The position numbers and the translations under genes are program-made. DNA of 20,435 bases, taken from IMG/VR virus record IMGVR_UViG_3300032562_000209, positions 1 through 20,435 of that record. One strand, 5' to 3'. The notes under the pieces are model-generated. The model was not told the origin of the DNA. It saw only the letters and a program-made list of their open reading frames with translations, and made no database searches. This DNA is from a virus. This document shows positions 1-7,175 of this stretch, one piece after another; the stretch's first letter is position 1, and each line of letters starts with the position of its first letter.

Positions 1-2
1 GC

Positions 3-833
3 GTGAACCACTTGACCATGTTCATCGACGTGCAGGGAGCGCTGCTGTTCTGGATAGTCTGCGGCTGGGAAGAGGATTTCACGGGGTATGTTCTGGACTA
101 CGGCGAATACCCCGACCAGAAGCGTGCACATTACACGTTGCGCGACGCTCGCCGTACGCTCATGGCCGTTCACAAGGGCACCGGCCAAGAAGGGGCTATC
201 TACGCAGGCCTGGAGGCACTCACCTCCGACCGCGTGTCCCGCAAGTATCGGCGCGACGACGGTGCGGAGATGACCGTCGAACGCTGCCTGATCGATGCCA
301 ACTGGGGCAACTCGACAGACGTGGTCTACCAGTTCTGCCGCCAAAGCGCCCACGCCGCCATCCTCATGCCCAGCCACGGCCGTTACGTGGGGGCAGCCAG
401 TACACCGTTCTCCGATTACAAGCCCAAGCGCGGCGACCGCGTAGGGCTGCACTGGCGTGTGCCGGGCATCACGGGCAAGCGAGCGGTGCGATACACCCTG
501 ATCGACACCAATTACTGGAAGAGCTTCGTCCATGCCCGCCTGGCCGTGCCCATGGGCGATCCCGGCTGCCTGTCCCTTTTCGCGGGACACGACCACCGCC
601 TGCTATCCGAGCACCTGACCTCTGAGTACCGGGTCAAGACGCAGGGGCGTGGCCGGGAACTGGAGGAATGGAAGATCCGTACCCCGGGCACCGACAACCA
701 TTGGCTGGACGGCCTGGTCGGTTGCGCTGTCGCCGGGTCCATGCAGGGTGCCGTGCTCTTTGGCACTGAGACCAGACGAGACTCGCGCAAACCTCGCCTG
801 CGGCTCTCAGACCTCCAAGGGAGGCGGAGATGA
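3..833 (+). CDS. Phage terminase large subunit (GpA-like), C-terminal nuclease part, truncated by window start
   Basis: The terminase large subunit cuts concatemeric phage DNA and drives it into the prohead through the portal. Only the C-terminal 276 residues are visible. The frame is open to the left edge, so the GTG at position 3 is probably not the real start and the ATPase half lies outside. The visible part fits the RNase H-like nuclease domain of GpA-type terminases. An early acidic residue sits in FIDVQ (D9), a second in CLIDANWG (D98), and the last in NHWLDGLVG (D236), the spacing expected for a metal-binding acidic triad. The 3' end overlaps the next ATG by ATGA, so the two genes are translationally coupled. 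The portal follows about 1.8 kb downstream, after an antisense gene. Identity is by motif and context, with fair certainty for the family. Confidence 0.85.
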   Translation: MNHLTMFIDVQGALLFWIVCGWEEDFTGYVLDYGEYPDQKRAHYTLRDARRTLMAVHKGTGQEGAIYAGLEALTSDRVSRKYRRDDGAEMTVERCLIDANWGNSTDVVYQFCRQSAHAAILMPSHGRYVGAASTPFSDYKPKRGDRVGLHWRVPGITGKRAVRYTLIDTNYWKSFVHARLAVPMGDPGCLSLFAGHDHRLLSEHLTSEYRVKTQGRGRELEEWKIRTPGTDNHWLDGLVGCAVAGSMQGAVLFGTETRRDSRKPRLRLSDLQGRRR

Positions 834-1018
834 TCGAGCCAACCAAGAAGAATGCCGCTGAGGACGTGCCTAAGGGCCTGGTATGCCGCACCTGCGGATG
901 CGGACATTTTCGGGTGTTGTACACCCGCCGCGCCTTAGGCGGCCGCGTGCTGCGTCGCCGCATCTGCCGCTATTGCGAACGACGAGTGACTACTTATGAA
1001 CGTGTCGCCGAGGCATAG
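830..1018 (+). CDS. Small NrdR-like zinc-ribbon protein
   Basis: This 62-residue protein has two CxxC pairs (C19/C22 and C46/C49), which should bind one zinc ion as a zinc ribbon. The second half, RRRICRYCERRVTTYERV, closely matches the end of the zinc-ribbon domain of the transcriptional repressor NrdR, where an arginine run, CxxC and TTYER/TTFER are typical. The ATP-cone domain of NrdR is absent, so this is a stand-alone DNA- or RNA-binding ribbon, not a complete NrdR. The start is ATG within an ATGA overlap with the terminase and is preceded by GGGAGG. It may be a small phage regulator or a packaging accessory; its function is not known. Confidence 0.75.
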   Translation: MIEPTKKNAAEDVPKGLVCRTCGCGHFRVLYTRRALGGRVLRRRICRYCERRVTTYERVAEA

Positions 1019-1034
1019 CGGAGCACACCTGAGA

Positions 1035-2252
1035 TCATGGAAGCGGAGGCCCCGTCAAACGCGTGCGCAACATTGCATGCTTGCGCACCGTCATCACGCC
1101 GAACCGATGTGTCAATTGGGCGATAAAACGGGCAGGGTCGTTGCGGGAGATGCCAACCAACACTCGCAGTTCTCGAAGATCCAGAATGTGGAACATGGCG
1201 CCAGACCTCTGCGCTGCCGTCAGAAGCTGCGTGCCTATTGCCTCCCAATCCACGCCGGGCAGCATTTCGGAGACCATCACAATTGCGTGCCGGTGTTGGC
1301 CTGTAGCCGGTCCAAGAATTAAAGGCACGCCCTTCTTCGTCTGCAGCGGCAGTCCATTATTTAGCGTCCTCAGAGCTCCACTCAGCTGGACAACACCCTT
1401 GTCAATCTGCTTCTGAACGGAGGTTGTGCGCCGGACCGTCGTTCGGTCCAGCCTTGTTGACAAAATTGCCGCATTCTTTGCCTCAAATAGACAAAGACCT
1501 GTACTGGCTACTGCCATGATATCGGTCAGTTCGCGCGGACTGCACCCTTCAAGAAACTGCGGCGAGTGATACAGCATCGGTCCGAACAGGTTCTCCAACA
1601 AGTGCCATGTGGACTGCTCAAACCCACGGCCCTCATCGGGATCGTCTAACCTAAAGTCGATAATGTCGTTGAGTCCGATCGCTGTCATCTTCGCCGTTTC
1701 AACGCGGGACAGCGTTAGCGGAATCGTCACAAATGCTGGCCTGTGCTTCGATGCGGCGGCGATGTGCGGGTCAGAATGGCTTTGCACTTCATCCAGGACC
1801 TCTTCGAGCAGAGCTGTCCACGCACCCACGTATCGCTGACCGGGCATAGAAATCATCTCGGAACACGCAGCACATTCGGGGGAGGACAACACGCATTCTG
1901 CGCGGGCGACAGGTCGGGTTAGCTCGTCGAAGAATACCATCAACGTCCGGCCGAGGCGCAAGATGTTGTCCAACGCCACCTGCTCTTCTCCGTGTCGAAG
2001 TATTCCGGAGAGCATTAGGGGTGCAGCTGGGTCATCGTTAACTGTTAGTGTTGTCCCGAGGACGATGCCGTTAGGTGTATTCGCTCGCGCAACTGTTAAT
2101 GACATTGGACAATGGCGATACGCTGCCTTGATCACTGATGCTGGCATCTTTGTGACAAGTGCATATTCATTCCCATGGTTGATCGGAAGGGGCCAGGAGC
2201 CTGCTGCCTCGTACTGCATCTCCTTCCAGTTTCGATCAGATGGCGTGAACAT
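1035..2252 (-). CDS. Putative PD-(D/E)xK-type nuclease, antisense cargo gene
   Basis: This is a 405-residue protein on the opposite strand to the surrounding head genes. Numbered from the ATG at 2252, the centre (about residues 212-300) reads like a restriction-endonuclease fold. A glutamate-containing helix (HLLENLFG) is followed by RELTDIMAV with D244, a hydrophobic strand GLCLFEAKN giving the ExK pair E257/K259, and a later K/Q-rich helix. An N-terminal region of about 200 residues is not recognised and holds a small Cys cluster (C120, C127, C130). An in-frame ATG five codons upstream (2267) is possible, but the ATG at 2252 has GGGAGG seven bases before it and is preferred. The GC content is visibly lower than that of the neighbours and the gene is convergent with the zinc-ribbon gene. 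A defence or superinfection-exclusion role is inferred from placement only. Confidence 0.65.
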   Translation of the reverse strand: MFTPSDRNWKEMQYEAAGSWPLPINHGNEYALVTKMPASVIKAAYRHCPMSLTVARANTPNGIVLGTTLTVNDDPAAPLMLSGILRHGEEQVALDNILRLGRTLMVFFDELTRPVARAECVLSSPECAACSEMISMPGQRYVGAWTALLEEVLDEVQSHSDPHIAAASKHRPAFVTIPLTLSRVETAKMTAIGLNDIIDFRLDDPDEGRGFEQSTWHLLENLFGPMLYHSPQFLEGCSPRELTDIMAVASTGLCLFEAKNAAILSTRLDRTTVRRTTSVQKQIDKGVVQLSGALRTLNNGLPLQTKKGVPLILGPATGQHRHAIVMVSEMLPGVDWEAIGTQLLTAAQRSGAMFHILDLRELRVLVGISRNDPARFIAQLTHRFGVMTVRKHAMLRTRLTGPPLP

Positions 2253-2307
2253 ATTACTGCCTCCCATCGCGTGGCATTCCCGTCCGCCGTCAAGTTACAG
2301 CCCTTCG

Positions 2308-2325
2308 GGTTCTACCGCTAGAACC
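2308..2325. repeat. Perfect 7-bp inverted repeat upstream of the antisense gene
   Basis: GGTTCTA, a four-base spacer CCGC, then TAGAACC. It lies about 56 bases before the preferred start of the antisense gene, in its promoter or leader. It could be an operator for a dimeric regulator or a leader hairpin. No convincing -35/-10 pair was identified. Confidence 0.5.
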
Positions 2326-2337
2326 GGTGCGTCTTCA

Positions 2338-2351
2338 TCGAAATAATTCGA
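2338..2351. repeat. Second short inverted repeat, AT-rich
   Basis: TCGAA, spacer ATAA, TTCGA. Its centre is 28 bp from that of the 2308-2325 repeat, in the most AT-rich stretch between the antisense gene and the pre-portal gene. This suggests a regulatory patch, but the arms are short and chance cannot be excluded. Confidence 0.35.
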
Positions 2352-2425
2352 GCCATTTTGGGCGAGGCGCAGGGGTCAGCACGGCATAGGTAACCAGAGT
2401 CAGGGCACCTTGCCGGAGCAACACC

Positions 2426-2623
2426 GTGGGCGACGACCTCAAAGACACCATCCGCCAGAACGCTGCCGGTCCCAAGCGGGCCAAGGGCGACTCCGGCGAG
2501 TTGGAGCAGCACTCGCTGCCTAACCAGATTGCCGCCGACCGCTACCTGGCCAGCAAGAGCGCCACGCGAAAGAGAGGCTTGGGCATAGGGCTCAAGAAGC
2601 TGCTGCCCCCGGGGACGGAGTGA
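2426..2623 (+). CDS. Small pre-portal protein of unknown function
   Basis: A 65-residue basic, polar protein directly upstream of the portal. It starts with GTG, and GGAG at 2415-2418 lies seven bases before it, which supports the start. The stop overlaps the portal ATG (TGATG), implying coupled translation. The C-terminal half (QIAADRYLASKSA, then a glycine-rich stretch ending KKLLPPGTE) resembles short conserved proteins I recall encoded just before lambda-type portals in many prophages, the position held by head-tail joining or stabilising proteins in lambda. No catalytic motif, signal peptide or membrane segment is visible. A structural or packaging role is inferred from position alone. 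Confidence 0.7.
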   Translation: MGDDLKDTIRQNAAGPKRAKGDSGELEQHSLPNQIAADRYLASKSATRKRGLGIGLKKLLPPGTE

Positions 2624-4083
2624 TGTTGGGATTTCTCAAGAACATCTTCGCTGCCAAACCGGCCCCGCGCTCGACGCGCCTGGTGCCGGTCTCACTGGCA
2701 CCGGTGCGGGGCCGCTATGACGCGGCGACCACGACCGACGAGAACCGTCGACATTGGGCGGCCGCCGACAACCTCTCGGCCAACGCCGCCAACCAGCCCA
2801 ACGTCCGCCGGGTTCTCCGCAGCCGTGCCCGCTACGAAGTCGCCAACAACTCTTACGCCCGTGGAATCGTGCTGACCCTGGCCAACGACACCATCGGAAC
2901 CGGGCCGCGTCTGCAAATGATGACCGATGATGATGCTGGCAACTCCCTGATTGAGGATGCCTTCAGCCAATGGGCCGATGCCATCCACCTGGCCGACAGG
3001 CTCCGCACCATGCGGATGGCCAGAGCCGAATCAGGCGAGTGCTTTGCTCTCCTGGTTGCCAATTCGCTGGTCGATTCTCCGGTGAAGCTCGACGTGCGGC
3101 TGATCGAAGCCGACCAGGTTGCCACGCCCATTCCGGTCATCCAGCCGTATCCCAATGGCACCGTCGACGGAATCGTCTATGACCACCATGGCAATGTGGT
3201 CCAGTACCACATCCTCAAGAGCCACCCGGGCGACCGCTGGATTCTGACCGCCCTGCAATACGACACGGTCCCGGCGTCTTCGGTCATCCACTACTACCGG
3301 GTCGAACGTCCTGGCCAGAGCCGGGGCATCCCCGAGATCACGCCGGCGATCCCGCTGTTTGCCCAGCTCCGCCGCTATACCCTTGCGGTGATCGCCGCCG
3401 CCGAGACGGCCGCCGACTTCGCTGCCGTCCTGTACACGGATGCCCCGGCCAACGGTGAGGCCGATGCCGTAGAGCCGATGGACCTGGTGGAACTGGAACG
3501 CCGGATGGCGACCGTGCTGCCAGGCGGCTGGAAACTCGGCCAAGTCGCCGCCGAGCAGCCGGCCACGACCTATGGCGAGTTCAAGCAGCAGATCCTCAAC
3601 GAGATCGCCCGCTGTTTGAACATGCCGTTCAACATCGCGGCGGGGAATTCCTCGGGCTACAACTATGCCTCGGGGCGTCTGGACCACCAGACCTACTACA
3701 AGTCCATCCGCGTTGACCAGGAGCAGATCGGCCGGATTGTGCTCGACCACATCCTGCAGGCCTGGATCGACGAGGCCATTCTCATTCCTGACTTCCTGCC
3801 CCAGTGGCTGCGGAACATCCCGTTCCGCCAGCTTGAGCACCAGTGGTTCTGGGATGGCGTGGAGCACGTGGACCCTTCCAAGGAAGCCACCGCCCAGGCA
3901 GTGCGCCTGGCCAGCAACACCACCACCCTGGCTTACGAGTACGCCCGGCAGGGTCGGGACTGGGAATCCGAGCTGCGTCAACGGGGCAAGGAGATCGCTT
4001 TGATGGAGGAACTCGGCCTGCCTTTGCCCAACACCGGCACCAACACCCCACAGCCTCCCGACACCGAAGGTTCCGATGAGTGA
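2623..4083 (+). CDS. Phage portal protein, lambda family
   Basis: The portal forms the dodecameric ring at one capsid vertex through which DNA enters and leaves and on which the tail is mounted. The 486-residue length fits the lambda gpB-type family. Recognisable stretches in order are the N-terminal helix RSRARYEVANNSYARGIV leading to NDTIGTGPRLQM, the clip and wing region with MRMARAESGECFALL, the stem region IPEITPAIPLFAQLRRYTLA, and the late FNIAAGNSSGYNYASGRLDHQ with a following long helix. The start is the ATG at 2623 in a TGATG overlap; a GTG one codon earlier is possible. The 3' end overlaps the capsid fusion gene by 8 bases, so portal and capsid are co-translated. Family assignment is strong. 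Confidence 0.93.
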   Translation: MLGFLKNIFAAKPAPRSTRLVPVSLAPVRGRYDAATTTDENRRHWAAADNLSANAANQPNVRRVLRSRARYEVANNSYARGIVLTLANDTIGTGPRLQMMTDDDAGNSLIEDAFSQWADAIHLADRLRTMRMARAESGECFALLVANSLVDSPVKLDVRLIEADQVATPIPVIQPYPNGTVDGIVYDHHGNVVQYHILKSHPGDRWILTALQYDTVPASSVIHYYRVERPGQSRGIPEITPAIPLFAQLRRYTLAVIAAAETAADFAAVLYTDAPANGEADAVEPMDLVELERRMATVLPGGWKLGQVAAEQPATTYGEFKQQILNEIARCLNMPFNIAAGNSSGYNYASGRLDHQTYYKSIRVDQEQIGRIVLDHILQAWIDEAILIPDFLPQWLRNIPFRQLEHQWFWDGVEHVDPSKEATAQAVRLASNTTTLAYEYARQGRDWESELRQRGKEIALMEELGLPLPNTGTNTPQPPDTEGSDE

Positions 4084-6121
4084 GACACCCCAGACAACCT
4101 CCGCCCTGGCCCTGGTCGCGGCAATGCAGATCGACCTGGCCGCCGATGCCCCGGCGGTCGCCGGGACGCCCGCCTCGCTGCCGCGATTCCATATGGTCGC
4201 CTATACCGGCGGCCAGATGCGCGTGGCCGCATGGCGCTATCCGGTGGTCGTGGACCTGGCTGGTCTGACCATTCCCAGCCAGAGTCGGCCCATCCGTTTT
4301 GGCCATGACGCCTCGTCGGGGGTGGGCCATACCGATGCCATCCGCGTGGAGAACGGGCAGTTAGTCGCCATGGGCGTCGTGTCGCGCGACACCGCTGCGG
4401 CCAGGGAGATCGTCGTCTCGAGCAAGAACGGCTTCCCCTGGCAGGCCAGCATCGGCGCCAGCGTCGATGAGTTCGAGTTCGTCAAGGAGAACCAGAAGGT
4501 TCTGGTCAACGGGCGGTCGTTCGACGGCCCGGTCAACGTCGTCCGCAAGTCAACGCTTGGAGAGATCAGTTTTGTGGATCTGGGCGCTGATTCGGCCACC
4601 TCCGCTCAGGTGGCTGCGATCCGCCCTCAGCAGGAGCACCCCGTAATGGAAACGATCACCGCTCAAGCCAATGCCCAGTCTTCGACCACCCCGGCTGCAC
4701 CCCAGACGCCCGCCGCCTCCGCAGCCCCGGCGGTGCAGGCCGCCGCCCCGGCTCCGACCACGGCTGCGCCGGCGGAAGCCACGCCCACCGCTGCGGACAT
4801 TCGTGCGGAGGCACTGGCGGAGACCAACCGCATTTCCGGTATCCGGCAGGTCTGCAACGGCCGTTTCGCGGACATCGAGGCCAAGGCCATAAGCGATGGA
4901 TGGGACGCCACGCGCACCGAGCTGGAGGTCCTCCGCGCCGCCCGCCCCAAGGCTCCAGTTCCCAGCGCCCCACAGGTAATGGTGCGCAGCACTGACGGCG
5001 GCGTCACCGCGCACGTGCTGGAGGCGGCCTGCTTCCTGACCGCCAAGCTCGAGGGCGTCGAAAAGCTCTTTGATGATGCGACCCTGGCCGCGGCCGATGC
5101 GCACTTCCGGGGCGGGCTGGGGCTGCAGGAACTGCTCCTGGAAGCCGCCTGGGCCAACGGTTACACCGGGAAGAACTTCCGGGACACCAAGGCGGTCATG
5201 CAGTACGCCTTCCCCGCGATCCGCGCCAGCGATTCGACCATTGATATCGGCGGCATCCTGTCCAACGTCGCCAATAAGTTCCTCCTGGAGGGTTTCTTCT
5301 CCGTCGAGCGCACCTGGCGGAACATCTGTGCCGTCCGCAACGTCAACGACTTCAAGACCGTCACCAGCTACCGCCTGATCGGCACCGACCAGTACGAACA
5401 GGTCGCCCCAGGCGGTGAGCTCAAGCACGGCACTCTGGGCAACGAGACCTACACCAACAAGGCCGACACCTATGGCCTGATGCTGGCCGTCGACCGCCGG
5501 GACATCATCAACGATGACCTGGGGGCGATCACCACGGTGCCGCGGAAGCTGGGACGCGGGTCTGGCCTGAAGATCAACGATGTGTTCTGGGCGCTGTTCC
5601 TCAACAACGCCGCCTTCTTCACCAGCGGCAACAAGAACTACCTGACCGGTGCGGATACGGTCCTGGGCATCGATGGCCTGACCAAGGCGGAGGTCGCGTT
5701 CATGGACCAGGTGGATTCCGATGGCAAGCCCATCGGCATCATGCCGGCCATCATCCTGACGCCCACGGCGCTCTCGGCCATCGGCACGCAGCTCTACAAG
5801 AGCACCGAGATCCGCGATACCACCGCCAGCACCAGGTACCCGGTGGCCAATCCGCACCAGGGCAAGTACCGCCAGGAGGTTTCGCGTTACCTGGGCAACG
5901 CCCGGTACGCGGGCAACTCCACCAAGGCCTGGTATCTGCTGGCCGATGCCAACGATCTGCCGCTGATCGAGGTCGCCTTCCTCAATGGCCAGGAGAGCCC
6001 GACCATCGAGTCGGCGGAGGCCGACTTCAACTACCTGGGCATTCAAATGCGCGGCTACCACGACTTCGGCGTGGCCCTGCAAGACCCCCGTGGCGGCATC
6101 AAGAGCAAGGGCGAGGCGTAA
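4076..6121 (+). CDS. Prohead protease fused to major capsid protein (Mu gpT-like)
   Basis: A 681-residue fusion. Residues about 40-180 resemble the HK97/herpes-type prohead serine protease: FGHD supplies a candidate catalytic His (H77), WQASIGA the Ser (S125), and GEISFVD a candidate acidic partner (E163). The protease trims scaffold and capsid proteins during maturation. Residues about 195-245 are an Ala/Pro/Thr-rich linker. Residues about 245-681 resemble the Mu gpT-like major head protein family, including RTWRNICAVRNVNDFKT and an ESPTIESAEADFNYLGIQMRGYHDFG-type end (described in part). Such protease/capsid fusions are a known phage arrangement. The start ATG overlaps the portal stop and follows GAAGG. 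An in-frame internal ATG (codon 191) with its own Shine-Dalgarno could make the capsid part alone. Confidence 0.9.
   Translation: MSETPQTTSALALVAAMQIDLAADAPAVAGTPASLPRFHMVAYTGGQMRVAAWRYPVVVDLAGLTIPSQSRPIRFGHDASSGVGHTDAIRVENGQLVAMGVVSRDTAAAREIVVSSKNGFPWQASIGASVDEFEFVKENQKVLVNGRSFDGPVNVVRKSTLGEISFVDLGADSATSAQVAAIRPQQEHPVMETITAQANAQSSTTPAAPQTPAASAAPAVQAAAPAPTTAAPAEATPTAADIRAEALAETNRISGIRQVCNGRFADIEAKAISDGWDATRTELEVLRAARPKAPVPSAPQVMVRSTDGGVTAHVLEAACFLTAKLEGVEKLFDDATLAAADAHFRGGLGLQELLLEAAWANGYTGKNFRDTKAVMQYAFPAIRASDSTIDIGGILSNVANKFLLEGFFSVERTWRNICAVRNVNDFKTVTSYRLIGTDQYEQVAPGGELKHGTLGNETYTNKADTYGLMLAVDRRDIINDDLGAITTVPRKLGRGSGLKINDVFWALFLNNAAFFTSGNKNYLTGADTVLGIDGLTKAEVAFMDQVDSDGKPIGIMPAIILTPTALSAIGTQLYKSTEIRDTTASTRYPVANPHQGKYRQEVSRYLGNARYAGNSTKAWYLLADANDLPLIEVAFLNGQESPTIESAEADFNYLGIQMRGYHDFGVALQDPRGGIKSKGEA
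4632..4648 (+). promoter_or_regulatory. Internal ribosome binding site and in-frame start inside the capsid fusion
   Basis: AGGAG at 4632-4636 lies nine bases before an ATG at 4646-4648 that is in frame with the protease-capsid fusion (codon 191). The position falls exactly between the end of the protease domain and the Ala/Pro-rich linker. Starting there would give a protein of about 491 residues with the linker or scaffold segment and the capsid domain. This resembles the nested C/Nu3 start of phage lambda. Use of the site is inferred from sequence. Confidence 0.6.
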
Positions 6122-6122
6122 A

Positions 6123-6136
6123 CCGCAGCTCTGCGG
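6123..6136 (+). other. Short GC-rich hairpin after the capsid gene
   Basis: CCGCAG CT CTGCGG is a perfect palindrome starting two bases after the capsid stop codon. It has no T-run behind it, so it is unlikely to be a full rho-independent terminator. It may protect the 3' end of the capsid message or reduce read-through. Confidence 0.45.
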
Positions 6137-6153
6137 ATGCGTGAATCGAGACT

Positions 6154-6169
6154 GCGGCCCGTCGGCCGC
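6154..6169 (+). other. Second GC-rich hairpin in the capsid-decoration gap
   Basis: GCGGCC, loop CGTC, GGCCGC: six perfect GC pairs with a four-base loop, ending 15 bases before the AAGGAG of the next gene. With the hairpin at 6123-6136 it makes a two-stem leader in an otherwise compact operon. No T-run follows. A role in mRNA processing or stability is inferred. Confidence 0.45.
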
Positions 6170-6195
6170 CTGACCATCAAGATCAAGGAGCACAC

Positions 6196-6528
6196 ATGGG
6201 TGCCATTTACGTGCAAGATGACTATGTGATCGACTACACCCCCAGTGCGGCCGTCGCCGCCGGTGATGTGGTCGTCCAGGGCGACCTGTTGGGCGTGGCG
6301 ATTCGGCCTATTCCGGCCAACACACTGGGCTCACTGACTGTCGAGGGTATCTACGATTTTCCCAAGGCGACCAGCGCCGGCAGCGGCATCGTCTCCGGAA
6401 CCACCGTCTACTGGGATTCGACCAACTTGGTCATCACCGCAACCGCCCAGGGCAACAAGCTTGCCGGCAAGACCACCCGTGACGCCGCCGATGGCGATGC
6501 CACGGTGAGGGTGCGGCTCCATCAATAG
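6196..6528 (+). CDS. Capsid decoration/cement protein, DUF2190-like
   Basis: A 110-residue beta-rich protein right after the major capsid gene. The pattern VAAGDVVVQGDLLGVAIRPI, then VEGIYDFPKA, TTVYWDSTN, and a C-terminal GDATVRVRL resembles the DUF2190 family of small phage capsid proteins, which bind the outer capsid lattice and stabilise it. The ATG at 6196 has AAGGAG five bases upstream. The gene is separated from the capsid gene by 74 bases holding two hairpins. Glycine and alanine are frequent and there is no cysteine. Position and pattern agree; the exact family would need a profile search. Confidence 0.8.
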   Translation: MGAIYVQDDYVIDYTPSAAVAAGDVVVQGDLLGVAIRPIPANTLGSLTVEGIYDFPKATSAGSGIVSGTTVYWDSTNLVITATAQGNKLAGKTTRDAADGDATVRVRLHQ

Positions 6529-6535
6529 GAAGGGC

Positions 6536-6898
6536 ATGGCGAACCTGCTGGAACAAGCATCCAACTGGCTGGAAGACCAGCGGACACGGTTTGCAGCTTC
6601 CCTGGTGACCTACCAGAGCGGGAGTACCGCCATCCAAGTCCTGGCCACGGTTGGCAAGACGTTGTTTCAGACCGATGACGGCGCCGGCGCAGCGATCCTT
6701 ACTGAATCACGCGATTACCTGATCCTGGCCTCTGACCTAGCGATTGAGCCACAGCCAGGTGACCAGGTTGTGGAATCCGCCGGGAGCGCCACGAAGACCT
6801 ATGAGGTGGCCCGATTCGGCTCCGAGCCATGTTGGCGCTGGTCGGACAACTTCTTCAAGACCCGCCGCATCCACACCAAGCTCCTGACGACGTTGTAG
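6536..6898 (+). CDS. Head-tail connector / head completion protein
   Basis: A 120-residue protein seven bases after the decoration gene, with AGGAAGGG close before its ATG. An N-terminal helix (LLEQASNWLEDQRTRF) is followed by beta-strand-like stretches and a conserved-looking end, PQPGDQVVES then YEVARFGSEPCWRWSD and RRIHTK. This type of C-terminus is familiar from small proteins next to capsid genes in many prophages and is usually assigned to the neck or head completion. The function is inferred from position between capsid and tail genes. There is no signal peptide or membrane segment. Confidence 0.65.
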   Translation: MANLLEQASNWLEDQRTRFAASLVTYQSGSTAIQVLATVGKTLFQTDDGAGAAILTESRDYLILASDLAIEPQPGDQVVESAGSATKTYEVARFGSEPCWRWSDNFFKTRRIHTKLLTTL

Positions 6899-6926
6899 GG
6901 ATCGGCTGCAGAAAGGCAGAGCAATC

Positions 6927-7175
6927 ATGATCCGGCTATTGGCCATAGCGACTACTGCGGCGGCATACCTGGGCGGGCTCATGCTTGGAGACGCCCTGGG
7001 AACGGCGGCCAACCTCTCCATCATCGTCGGCGGGGTCATTGGTCTGGTCGCCGCCACGTGGAACCTGGTTCACCGCATCGACATGGTGATGTTGAAGGTC
7101 GAAGGCCTGGAACGGTCATTGAAGAACCTGCCGTGCCATGAAGGCGGGTGCGCGTGCCGAAAAGAGCATAGATGA
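6927..7175 (+). CDS. Small two-helix membrane protein, holin-like, with C-terminal Cys/His cluster
   Basis: An 82-residue protein with two predicted membrane helices (about residues 4-22 and 30-48) joined by a short loop. A short charged amphipathic stretch follows, and the end CHEGGCACRKEH has three Cys and two His in 12 residues. The size and two-helix layout resemble class II holins, but such proteins also occur as unassigned membrane proteins between connector genes. The Cys/His tail could bind metal. The stop overlaps the next start (ATGA), so the gene belongs to the head-tail operon. No lysis enzyme lies next to it, which weakens a holin call. Confidence 0.6.
   Translation: MIRLLAIATTAAAYLGGLMLGDALGTAANLSIIVGGVIGLVAATWNLVHRIDMVMLKVEGLERSLKNLPCHEGGCACRKEHR

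Noticed and set aside
830-1018. Complete NrdR repressor
   Set aside because: Only the zinc ribbon is present; the ATP-cone of about 90 residues is missing.
3031-3981. Long minus-strand frame opposite the portal gene
   Set aside because: It is an antisense shadow of a well-recognised portal, with Gly/Val/Arg-biased composition.
4550-6193. Long open frame on the minus strand opposite the capsid gene
   Set aside because: It mirrors the GC-rich codon pattern of the capsid gene, has no ribosome binding site of note and gives low-complexity Gly/Val/Asp sequence. The capsid reading is clearly the real one.
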